NCBI GenBank assembly: GCA_017477855.1
Contig: JAFUUN010000072.1
Coordinates: 1 to 12,024, forward strand
Direction: 5' to 3'
DNA: 12,024 nucleotides
Source: Rickettsiales bacterium
GTDB lineage: Bacteria; Pseudomonadota; Alphaproteobacteria; Rickettsiales; Deianiraeaceae
Shown: positions 1 through 6,049 of the stretch, piece by piece
Position numbering within the stretch: position 1 is the stretch's first letter
Layout: each line of letters begins with the position of its first letter
Program-made: the position numbers and the translations under genes
Notes under the pieces: generated by a model
Seen by the model: only the letters and a program-made list of their open reading frames with translations
Databases searched by the model: none
Told to the model about the DNA's origin: nothing

Positions 1-29
1 AATGATGTTGTTGGTTTCATAATTGCACG

Positions 30-35
30 ATTATA
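30..35 (-). promoter_or_regulatory. Possible -10 box of a gene running off the left edge
   Basis: On the minus strand the sequence TATAAT, a perfect -10 hexamer, sits 9 nt before an ATG at 20-18 that could begin a gene leaving the window (M-K-P-T-T-S visible). No good -35 hexamer is seen at 16-18 bp, because that place is taken by the end of repeat copy 1. In an AT-rich genome a chance TATAAT is common, so this is weak. The spacing does match the arrangement at 10384 and 2606. Confidence 0.2.
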
Positions 36-45
36 GGAAAGTGGT

Positions 46-128
46 GTTGCGCCGAGGGCGGAGCGCATTTGGCCGACGAGGAACGAGGCGCAGCCAAATG
101 GCGAGGGCGTGGCCTCGGGCGGCGCAAC
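46..128 (+). repeat. Dispersed GC-rich palindromic repeat, copy 1 (83 bp)
   Basis: First of four related elements in the window. It has terminal inverted repeats, GTTGCGCC at 46-53 against GGCGCAAC at 121-128. An inner perfect 8-bp stem joins CATTTGGC (66-73) to GCCAAATG (93-100) around a 19-nt loop. A small 3' hairpin follows, CGAGG (102-106) with CCTCG (113-117). It is much richer in G and C than its flanks and lies between the end of gpsA (stop at 165) and whatever gene lies to the left. The inner loop is the same as in copy 4 and differs from copies 2 and 3, so it belongs to subfamily A. Strand is arbitrary; all four copies point the same way. No protein-coding role is supported. Confidence 0.85.
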
Positions 129-164
129 ATAAACCAGTGATTTGTTTTAGCATGATATTCATAA

Positions 165-1093
165 TTATCCTTCAACCACCTTCACCGCCTCTTCCAATGC
201 GGGAAAACTCACCTTCTTGGCCTGACAAAATTTCTTGATTGCAAACATGGCGTCATAGCCCTCAATGGTTGTGCTTTGCTGGAACTTTTTGGCTTGCCGA
301 ATATCCGTTCCCAATAGCTCACCAAATGTGCGGTTGCGCGACTTTCCAGACAAGCATGTCAACATGATGTCCCCAATGCCTGCCTGCGAAAACAGTGCGG
401 TCGTATCAAATCGATGGCCTCAAAAAACGCTTTTGTGCCTTGCAAGAATTCCGTGAGCCCGCCGATGACTTCATTGACCGAGCCATGCCGCGAGAGATAA
501 CCACAATATATTGCCATGACGTTTTTCAGCGCGCCTAAGAGCTCTGTCTCGTGGATTTTGTCCGTTGGCGTGATATGGAGGAAGCCATCAAACAGTGGCG
601 TCAGTTCCTGCACCTGCGCGGCATCTTTGCACGCAATGTTAACGTGTGTTGCCTGTTTGCGACACATTTCATCTGCAAAGCTCCCGCCGGACAGTACCAT
701 TACATGCGCGCGCGGCAGTTTGGTTTGGGCGTAATCACACAGGAAAAATGGTTCTTCTGCCAACATCCCCTTGCAACACAGAACAAGATTGATTTCTGTT
801 GCAGTGCCTAAAATAGCTGCAAGATTGTCTATAACCTCCCGCGCAGCCGCAAAAATACAGCACAGAAATATGGTTTTGGCGTCTTTCACGGCCAAATCCA
901 AATCAAGCGTCAACTTGGTGAATGTATCAAACACGCATGGCATTTTTGGATGTTCTCCCTTTGTGATGATGTCTGCATAGCAGTTCTCATCCTTGCAAAA
1001 TATTGTAATTTCATTGTCAGGAACATCCCGCACGGCACTATAAACTGCGCACGCAAATGCTCCAGAGCCAATAATTGCAATTTTATGTGTCAT
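165..1093 (-). pseudogene. gpsA: NAD(P)H-dependent glycerol-3-phosphate dehydrogenase, frameshifted
   Basis: GpsA reduces dihydroxyacetone phosphate to sn-glycerol 3-phosphate, the backbone of phospholipids. Counting from ATG 1093, a Rossmann motif IGSGAF is at residues 8-13, a lysine motif CCKGM at 106-110, GGSFADEM at 136-143 and the substrate-binding/catalytic GALKNV at 187-192. The frame then breaks: the upstream reading continues as nonsense to a stop at 359-361, while the family C-terminus (AGIGDIMLTC, SGKSRNRTFG) resumes in another frame and ends at 165. The break must lie within 408-419, because the downstream frame has a TGA just before it. One inserted base would restore a protein of about 309 residues, near the usual 330. 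Family glycine-rich position 3 has A in place of W. No Shine-Dalgarno is seen at ATG 1093. A longer upstream start (GTG 1204) overlaps the broken gene at 1140 and is disfavoured. A sequencing error cannot be excluded. Confidence 0.85.
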
Positions 1094-1139
1094 GGAGGGA
1101 GTTGAGAAGGAGGATTTTATTTTGCAAATGATTAGACAA

Positions 1140-1546
1140 TTAGAAAATGTTGCATGATCCTGGACAACAACCTTGTTGTTCATACTTGTAATTAATATTT
1201 CCACTGCGAACTACTTTGTAAGTATAGCAGTTGCTACCTTTGTATTTAGAAGCTATTTTGTTAAATTCCTGTATGTCATCATTATGTAAAGCTCTGGCAA
1301 TTCTGTTTATCAAATTAAATTTCTTGTCCTTTATTATTTTATCGTTTGTTAATCTTATAAAATCCGAACCGTTATATATATATATATATTTAAACCATCT
1401 TGTACCGGGTGAATAAAAAACATATCATTCCTATCATTATCATTATGACCTTTGTTGTTTAGAGACTGTTTTAGCATCATTGACGCCATGTTGTCAGATA
1501 CGTTACCAACGCTAGATTTATATTTTTCTATATTAGCTTTTCCTGG
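1140..1546 (-). pseudogene. Frameshifted gene of unknown function, possibly secreted
   Basis: No family recognised. Two long open pieces in different minus-strand frames look like one protein. Piece one (1546 down to about 1374, ATG at 1489) reads PGKANIEKYKSS, then MASMMLKQSLNNKGHNDND. Piece two (1424 to a TAA at 1142-1140) reads NGSDFIRLTNDKIIKDKK, then INRIARALHNDDIQEF, then SKYKGSNCYTYKVVR, ending GCCPGSCNIF. They overlap at a T6 run (plus-strand A6, 1415-1420) and a (TA)8 tract (1373-1388). Adding one T in the first, or removing one TA unit in the second, joins the frames. A hydrophobic stretch in a third frame just upstream (LKIFWVIFVYFCVVA, about 1542-1590) may be a lost signal peptide, which would need a second frameshift. 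The stop is 46 nt before the gpsA ATG. It could be a decayed gene, a phase-variable gene or an assembly error. Confidence 0.5.
1372..1390. repeat. (TA)8 dinucleotide tract inside a broken gene
   Basis: An uninterrupted run of TA units lies exactly where the reading frame of the surrounding broken gene changes. Read on the minus strand it encodes alternating Tyr and Ile in either frame. Dinucleotide tracts of this kind are known slippage sites in phase-variable genes; here that role is only inferred. Confidence 0.6.
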
Positions 1547-1616
1547 CTACAACACAGAAATATACAAAAATTACCCAGAAGATTTTGAGTGATAAACTGA
1601 AAAAGGTAAAGTGGTA

Positions 1617-1702
1617 GTTGCGCGGCGCGGAGCGCGTTTGTGCGACAAACGAAGTGCGGAGCGAAATACAAACGGCGAGGGCGTGGCCTCGGGCAGCGCA
1701 AC
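1617..1702 (+). repeat. Dispersed GC-rich palindromic repeat, copy 2 (86 bp)
   Basis: Ends GTTGCGC (1617-1623) and GCGCAAC (1696-1702) form terminal inverted repeats. An inner stem pairs CGTTTGT (1635-1641) with ACAAACG (1668-1674). A second ACAAACG at 1645-1651 can compete for the same arm, so two alternative hairpins are possible. The 3' module with CGAGG and CCTCG is the same as in the other copies. The core matches copy 3 (subfamily B). The left flank AAAGTGGT (1608-1615) is shared with copy 1 (38-45), so these two copies may share a slightly longer unit. It lies between the end of rlmB and the broken gene at 1140-1546. Confidence 0.85.
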
Positions 1703-1732
1703 AGAAAATTTTAAAAAAATTCACAAACTTCA

Positions 1733-1847
1733 CCAAAGCCACTTCGCACGAAAAGCACTTTGCATCACTGGACGTGCGGGGCCTTTGGCATGCGCGGCCG
1801 CTGCCGACCACATCCGCCCTTGACAAGTCAAGGCCTGCGGCCGCGCA
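1733..1847 (-). other. GC-rich structured stretch after rlmB (two nested stem-loops)
   Basis: Two nested inverted-repeat structures fill this intergenic stretch. The first pairs CCAAAG (1733-1738) with CTTTGG (1783-1788) and, inside it, CGCACG (1745-1750) with CGTGCG (1773-1778). The second pairs an 11-bp arm 1791-1801 with 1837-1847 (GCGCGGCCGC core), enclosing a 7-bp hairpin CCTTGAC/GTCAAGG (1818-1833). The second begins only 6 nt after the rlmB stop codon. No T-run follows on the minus strand, so it is not a standard intrinsic terminator. It may be a 3' stabilising structure, a small RNA, or another palindromic repeat whose other copies are outside this window. Its TTGCGCGGC edge (minus strand) resembles the edge of the dispersed repeat. 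Confidence 0.4.
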
Positions 1848-1853
1848 ATATAC

Positions 1854-2597
1854 TTATCTTTTCCCAAACCACTCCCATCCAGCAATGGCCGCTGTATTAG
1901 CCACATTTAAGCTCTCCGCACCCGCGCGCATTGGCAATCGCAGCAAAATATCACATGACTTCTTTGTCAGCTCGCGCATACCTTCGCCTTCCGAGCCAAA
2001 CACAAAAACGCATTTGTTGTATTTACTAACTATTTCTGTCAAACTGTCTTTTGTGTTCGTATTCACATCAAAGCCAATGACCCAGTAGCCACTCTTTTTG
2101 AGCTTATCCAAGGCATGACAGACATTTTTGACTTGGCAGATTTTCATCTGTTCGCTATATCCCGCAGACGTTCTGACAACAGCCGAGGTTATTCCGCAGG
2201 CATCGCGCTCCGGGAGAATGATTGCGCTCACATCAAAGCAGAACGCTGTTCGGATGATATTCCCAACATTATGTGGGTCTTGCACTCTATCAAGTAGGAA
2301 AATTGCGCTTTTATCACTCTGCTCAACCAAGTCCTCAATGGCGCAAAAACGGTATTTTGATACACTCATTGCAATACCCTGATGTTTATCCTGATCGTGC
2401 GTCAATAAAAACATGTCATGCGCATTGCACTTTTTCACAAAATGTCGCAAGTCGTTTGGTACGCCTTTGTAATACTCATCAAATTTGCTTTGCAAAATGC
2501 AAATGAAAAAAATCTCTCTATTTCTACCGACCATGCAGCCAAAACAGGCATTTTTGCCATATATCACCTCTCTGTTTGCATCGCCTTTTTTTGCCAC
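1854..2597 (-). CDS. rlmB: 23S rRNA (guanosine-2'-O-)-methyltransferase, SpoU/TrmH family (RlmB-like)
   Basis: The protein (247 aa) is a SPOUT-class, SAM-dependent 2'-O-ribose methyltransferase. RlmB methylates G2251 in the peptidyl-transferase loop of 23S rRNA. All three SpoU motifs are present: motif 1 DRVQDPHNVGNIIRT (103-117), with the catalytic Arg in NIIRT; motif 2 VFGSEGEGMREL (199-210); and motif 3 LRLPMRAGAESLNVANTAAI (219-238), which forms the SAM-binding trefoil knot. The N-terminal part (1-90) fits the small substrate-binding domain, with IYGKNA near the start as in RlmB. Length matches the family (about 245). The start is GTG at 2597. No convincing Shine-Dalgarno is present (AAGG is 15 nt away), and a -10-like TATTAT lies 8 nt upstream. 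The target could be another guanosine, since TrmH-like paralogues look alike; RlmB is the best fit by length and N-terminus. Confidence 0.88.
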   Translation of the reverse strand: MAKKGDANREVIYGKNACFGCMVGRNREIFFICILQSKFDEYYKGVPNDLRHFVKKCNAHDMFLLTHDQDKHQGIAMSVSKYRFCAIEDLVEQSDKSAIFLLDRVQDPHNVGNIIRTAFCFDVSAIILPERDACGITSAVVRTSAGYSEQMKICQVKNVCHALDKLKKSGYWVIGFDVNTNTKDSLTEIVSKYNKCVFVFGSEGEGMRELTKKSCDILLRLPMRAGAESLNVANTAAIAGWEWFGKR

Positions 2598-2605
2598 GTT
2601 CGGAA

Positions 2606-2611
2606 ATAATA
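2606..2611 (-). promoter_or_regulatory. Possible -10 box immediately upstream of rlmB
   Basis: TATTAT on the minus strand (5 of 6 matches to the -10 consensus) ends 8 nt before the GTG start of rlmB. Transcription from it would begin within a few bases of the start codon, giving a leaderless or near-leaderless mRNA. The -35 region 17 bp upstream (TTATTG) is poor. Weak on its own. Confidence 0.25.
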
Positions 2612-2669
2612 CCTTGAAAAATAAAATTCAATAATTCTCTATTTACTGTTGTGATGAGAGCTTAAAATT

Positions 2670-3848
2670 ATGCATTTTCAAGTTTGTTTGCGCATAGGAA
2701 AAGAGAAAAATAGAAAAAACATCATCCTAATGTTTCATCACAAAGGGAAAGGCACCTATGGTGGTAACATGAAGTTTGTTGCAAAAGAAATAATAAATCA
2801 AAACTTAAATTGTAAAATTTATTGGTATGTCAAACATCGTGTTTTGAAAAAACTAAAATTAAAAAAGAAAAATAATTATGGTTTTCCAGCACAAATAAAA
2901 GTGATAACAGGTCGTCTTTCTCTATTGAAAATTGCATTTCAAGCAGATGTCATTGCAACAGACAATCATCTACCGAATGTCTTATTAAAATTATTCAAAA
3001 AAAAACCAAAGCAGTTCATTGTAAATACTTGGCATGGGAGTTTGGGTATAAAAAAAAATAGTATTGAAGGACATAGATTTAATCAAAAAACAAAGGAGAA
3101 ATTTTTAAAATTGCTAAGTTGTTTTGATATTATGATTTCAAATTGTGATTGGGAAAACAATGTATATCGCAATGATATTGGTTTTACAAAAAAGATAACA
3201 AAACTTGGACATCCGCGTAATGATATTTTCTTTCTCTCCAAAGATGAAAACATAAAAATAAAACAAAAAGTTTATAAAGATTTGGGAATTCCAGAAGATA
3301 ATTACTTTGCGTTGATTGCTCCTACATATCGTTTTGAGGCATCAACAGATGAATATAAACAAACACTTTCATATGATTTTGATAATATCAAAAAATCTGT
3401 TAAAAAAAGATTTGACAGGTCATGTACCGTTGCTCTACGACTGCATCCAGAATTAAAAAAAGAGCGTGTATCCGAATGTTTCAAAGAAGGCATAATTGAC
3501 GCCACCTCCTACCCCGACATCCAAGAGCTTTTGGTTGCGACCGATGCAGTGATAACTGACTATTCCAGTTGCATTTTTGATTTCTTATTTACAAGAAAGC
3601 CCGGTTTCATTTTTGCTCCTGACAGAAAACATTATGAAATGACCAGAGGATTGTATTTTCCACTTGAAGAAAGCCCATTTCCAGTTGCAGAAGACAATGA
3701 AACTCTTTGCAAAAACATCATAAATTTTGACAATGATTTATATCAAAAACGTGTTGAGGAATTCCTCAAATTACGCAATGTTGTTGACGATGGTCATGCA
3801 AGTGAGAGGGTAGTGGAGTTGATTAAGGAACATTTGAAACAGAAGTAA
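2670..3848 (+). CDS. CDP-glycerol:poly(glycerophosphate) glycerophosphotransferase-like protein (TagB/TagF type)
   Basis: This 392-residue protein fits the CDP-glycerol glycerophosphotransferase family (PF04464), GT-B fold enzymes that move glycerol phosphate from CDP-glycerol to a glycan or polyol-phosphate chain. Family motifs in order are NTWHGSLGIK (119-128), with the catalytic-type His; LGHPRND (179-185); APTYRFE (217-223); LRLHP (256-260), with the second conserved His; and TDAVITDYSSCIFDFLF (291-307), followed by PGFIFAPD. The N-terminal half is Lys/Asn rich (KKLKLKKKNN, 60-69). In Gram-positives these enzymes build teichoic acid; in Gram-negatives they decorate capsules or O-antigens. 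It is the only plus-strand gene in the window, is even richer in A than its neighbours, and carries no companion tag or capsule genes here, all of which suggest transfer. ATG 2670 is the first start; a later Met (residue 21) would cut into the first beta-strand. Acceptor unknown. Confidence 0.82.
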   Translation: MHFQVCLRIGKEKNRKNIILMFHHKGKGTYGGNMKFVAKEIINQNLNCKIYWYVKHRVLKKLKLKKKNNYGFPAQIKVITGRLSLLKIAFQADVIATDNHLPNVLLKLFKKKPKQFIVNTWHGSLGIKKNSIEGHRFNQKTKEKFLKLLSCFDIMISNCDWENNVYRNDIGFTKKITKLGHPRNDIFFLSKDENIKIKQKVYKDLGIPEDNYFALIAPTYRFEASTDEYKQTLSYDFDNIKKSVKKRFDRSCTVALRLHPELKKERVSECFKEGIIDATSYPDIQELLVATDAVITDYSSCIFDFLFTRKPGFIFAPDRKHYEMTRGLYFPLEESPFPVAEDNETLCKNIINFDNDLYQKRVEEFLKLRNVVDDGHASERVVELIKEHLKQK

Positions 3849-3853
3849 TCAAA

Positions 3854-5386
3854 CTACATCGGTCCACAACCGTGCTTTTTCCATGGTTTTTGAGCGTGCT
3901 TTTCAAGCAAAAATTCCAATCCGCAGTGGATGATTTTTCTCGTATCACTTGGCTTGATAACATCATCAATATAGCCACGCTCGGCCGCATAATAAGGGTT
4001 GCAGAACAGTTGGCGATATTCTTCTACCTTTTGTTTATATTCATCCTCGTTTGCACTGTGCTTACGGAACAAAATTTCACCTGCTTGGTCAGCACCAAGA
4101 ACAGCTATTTCAGCGGTTGGCCAGGCATAATTCAAGTCATTTGTCAGATGCTTTGAGCCCATCACAATGTAGGAACCGCCGTATGATTTTCTCAACACCA
4201 CCGCTATTTTAGGAACTGTGGCTTCGCCATAGGCATACAGCAATTTTGCACCGTGACGGATGATCGCGCCGTGCTCCTGATCTCTCCCCGGTAAAAAACC
4301 AGGAACGTCAACCAAACTTATGATTGGAATGTTGAACGCATCGCAGAAGCGCACAAACCGCGCCGCCTTGCGTGAGGCCTTGATGTCAATGCATCCCGCC
4401 ATTTCACGAGGCTGATTTGCAACAATGCCAACAGTGCGGCCAAAAATGCGGGCAAACCCCACAATAATATTCTTTGCAAAGTCCTGTTGCACCTCAAAAA
4501 AGTCGCCGTAGTCAACCACCTCACTGATAACCTGCTTCATGTCGTATGGCTCACGTGGATTTTCCGGTACGATTGAATTTAGCACATCGCACTGACGCTG
4601 AAAACTGTCGTGGAAGTCCAAACTTTGCGGCTTGTCGGTATTTGAAAGTGGCAAAAATGTGAAGAATTTCCGCACTTGTTTGAGAGTTTCAATGTCGTTG
4701 TCAAATGCAAAATCAGCAACTCCGCTTATCTGTGAATGCGTGCTCGCGCCGCCTAAGTCCTCAAATGTTATGTCCTCGCCAGTCGCCGACTTCACCACAT
4801 TTGGCCCAGTAATAAACATATACGACGTGCCGCGCGCCATGAAAGTAAAGTCAGTCAGCGCAGGAGAATAGGCCGCTCCGCCAGCGCATGGCCCCAAGAT
4901 GACCGAGATTTGTGGTATCACTCCCGATGCATCAATGTTGTTCTGGAAGATGTCGCCGTAGCCCGCCAGCGCGTCAATTCCCTCCTGTATTCTTGCGCCA
5001 CCACTGTCGTTTATGCCGATGATCGGACAACGCGCTTCAAGTGCCTTTTTTTGCAGTGCACAAATCTTCTTGGCATGCATTTCACCTAACGACCCACCTG
5101 CAACTGTGAAATCTTGACTATACACAAACACAGGGCGACCAAAAATTGTTCCGCACCCAGTAATTACACCATCGCAAGGCAGCTCTTGTTTGTCAAGTCC
5201 GAAGTTTTTTGAGCGATGTTTTACAAATGCGCCAAACTCCTGAAATGAACTTTTATCAAGTAAGATGTCAATTCTCTCGCGCGCAGTGAGTTTGTTTTTC
5301 TTGTGTTGCGTGGCAATTTTGTCAGCATTTCCGAAAGTAAGTTTGTCTTTTTTTGTTTGTAATTCTGCAAGTTTTGCTGTTTGCAT
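3854..5386 (-). CDS. pccB: Acyl-CoA (propionyl-CoA) carboxylase, carboxyltransferase beta subunit
   Basis: The protein is a biotin-dependent carboxyltransferase of the PccB/AccD5/MmdA family: it transfers CO2 from carboxybiotin to propionyl-CoA (giving methylmalonyl-CoA) or a similar acyl-CoA. Numbering from TTG 5398, the N-terminal domain holds KLTARERIDILLD (36-48), the acyl-CoA oxyanion motif NDSGGARIQEG (130-140) and GPCAGGAAYSPALTDF (169-184). The C-terminal domain holds DVPGFLPG (364-371), EHGAIIRHGAKLLYAY (375-390) and RKSYGGSYIVMGSKHL (403-418), which line the biotin site. The end KPWKKHGCGPM matches the family's RKH tail. About 510 residues is normal. Two starts compete: ATG 5386, chosen for its codon, and TTG 5398, 5 nt after an AAGG. 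It follows rpsD by 14 nt and is probably cotranscribed. No biotin-carrying alpha subunit is in the window. A decarboxylase alpha subunit (MmdA) is the main alternative. Confidence 0.9.
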   Translation of the reverse strand: MQTAKLAELQTKKDKLTFGNADKIATQHKKNKLTARERIDILLDKSSFQEFGAFVKHRSKNFGLDKQELPCDGVITGCGTIFGRPVFVYSQDFTVAGGSLGEMHAKKICALQKKALEARCPIIGINDSGGARIQEGIDALAGYGDIFQNNIDASGVIPQISVILGPCAGGAAYSPALTDFTFMARGTSYMFITGPNVVKSATGEDITFEDLGGASTHSQISGVADFAFDNDIETLKQVRKFFTFLPLSNTDKPQSLDFHDSFQRQCDVLNSIVPENPREPYDMKQVISEVVDYGDFFEVQQDFAKNIIVGFARIFGRTVGIVANQPREMAGCIDIKASRKAARFVRFCDAFNIPIISLVDVPGFLPGRDQEHGAIIRHGAKLLYAYGEATVPKIAVVLRKSYGGSYIVMGSKHLTNDLNYAWPTAEIAVLGADQAGEILFRKHSANEDEYKQKVEEYRQLFCNPYYAAERGYIDDVIKPSDTRKIIHCGLEFLLEKHAQKPWKKHGCGPM

Positions 5387-5400
5387 ATCACAAAACAAAA

Positions 5401-6015
5401 CTACCTTGAATAATACTCAATAATCAAGTTGAACTCTGCTTGGAATGGGTATGGAACCTCTCCCAGAGCTGGGTAGCGGACATATTTGTATTCCATCTTT
5501 TTGTCATCTGCTGATAGATATGGTGGAACATTTCTGTCTGCACGTGATGAACTGGCTTTGATAAAGTCAAATTCTTGTGCTTTTTTTGAGAGTGTAATTA
5601 CATCTCCCTCCCTTAATAAATACGAACGGACATTGACTTTTTTACCGTTGACAAGCACGTGGTTATGTGAGACCAACTGGCATGCTGAATACATTGTTGG
5701 GACAATCCCAAGACGGAAAACTGTGATGTCTAAACGGCGGTTCAAAATGACGTTCAAGTTCTCGTTTGTGTCGCCTTTTTCATTGGCTGCAATTTGATAA
5801 TATTTACGCAACTGCTTCTCTGTTATGTTGTGGTGGAATTTTATGGCCTGCTTAGCAATCAACTGTGTTGCATATTCTGAATTCTTGCGGATGCTTGTCT
5901 GTCCGTGCTGACCGCAGAAGTAATTCCTGAAATTTATTGCATCTTGTTGGTGTCCGTGAATACTAAAACCGACCCTGCGGCTCAAACGAAATTTTGAATA
6001 TTTAACTTTTGACAT
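5401..6015 (-). CDS. rpsD: 30S ribosomal protein S4
   Basis: S4 binds 16S rRNA early in 30S assembly and helps form the mRNA entry tunnel. From ATG 6015 the protein is 204 residues, the family's usual length. Visible landmarks are GQHGQ (35-39), NITEKQLRKYY (63-73), KGDTNENL (80-87), then the S4 RNA-binding domain starting at LNRRLD (91-96) with VPTMYSACQLVSHNHVLVNG (105-124) and SYLLREGDVI (131-140). The C-terminal PALGEVPYPFQAEFNL-IIEYYSR block is the alphaproteobacterial pattern. An upstream TTG (6021) is less likely. The gene stands apart from the usual rpsM-rpsK-rpoA neighbours, which is common in Alphaproteobacteria, and lies 34 nt after the asmA-like gene. No Shine-Dalgarno is apparent before ATG 6015. 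It carries several unusual surface substitutions relative to free-living relatives (for example RLSRRVGFSIHG at 10-21), in line with a fast-evolving lineage. Confidence 0.95.
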   Translation of the reverse strand: MSKVKYSKFRLSRRVGFSIHGHQQDAINFRNYFCGQHGQTSIRKNSEYATQLIAKQAIKFHHNITEKQLRKYYQIAANEKGDTNENLNVILNRRLDITVFRLGIVPTMYSACQLVSHNHVLVNGKKVNVRSYLLREGDVITLSKKAQEFDFIKASSSRADRNVPPYLSADDKKMEYKYVRYPALGEVPYPFQAEFNLIIEYYSR

Positions 6016-6049
6016 AATCAACAGAGCGATTGAACGCAGAAAATAAAAG

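Noticed and set aside
421..427. The A6/T6 run in gpsA as the frameshift point
   Set aside because: Adding a base there gives an immediate TGA in the frame that encodes the C-terminus, so the shift must lie further along (408-419).
1093..1204. N-terminal extension of gpsA from GTG 1204
   Set aside because: The 37 extra residues do not fit the family, whose proteins begin right at the Rossmann strand, and the stretch overlaps the end of the other broken gene.
1533..1826. A 97-codon minus-strand frame as a real gene
   Set aside because: It starts at TTG inside a hairpin, runs through repeat copy 2 and has abrupt changes of composition; only its last part may be a relic of a signal peptide.
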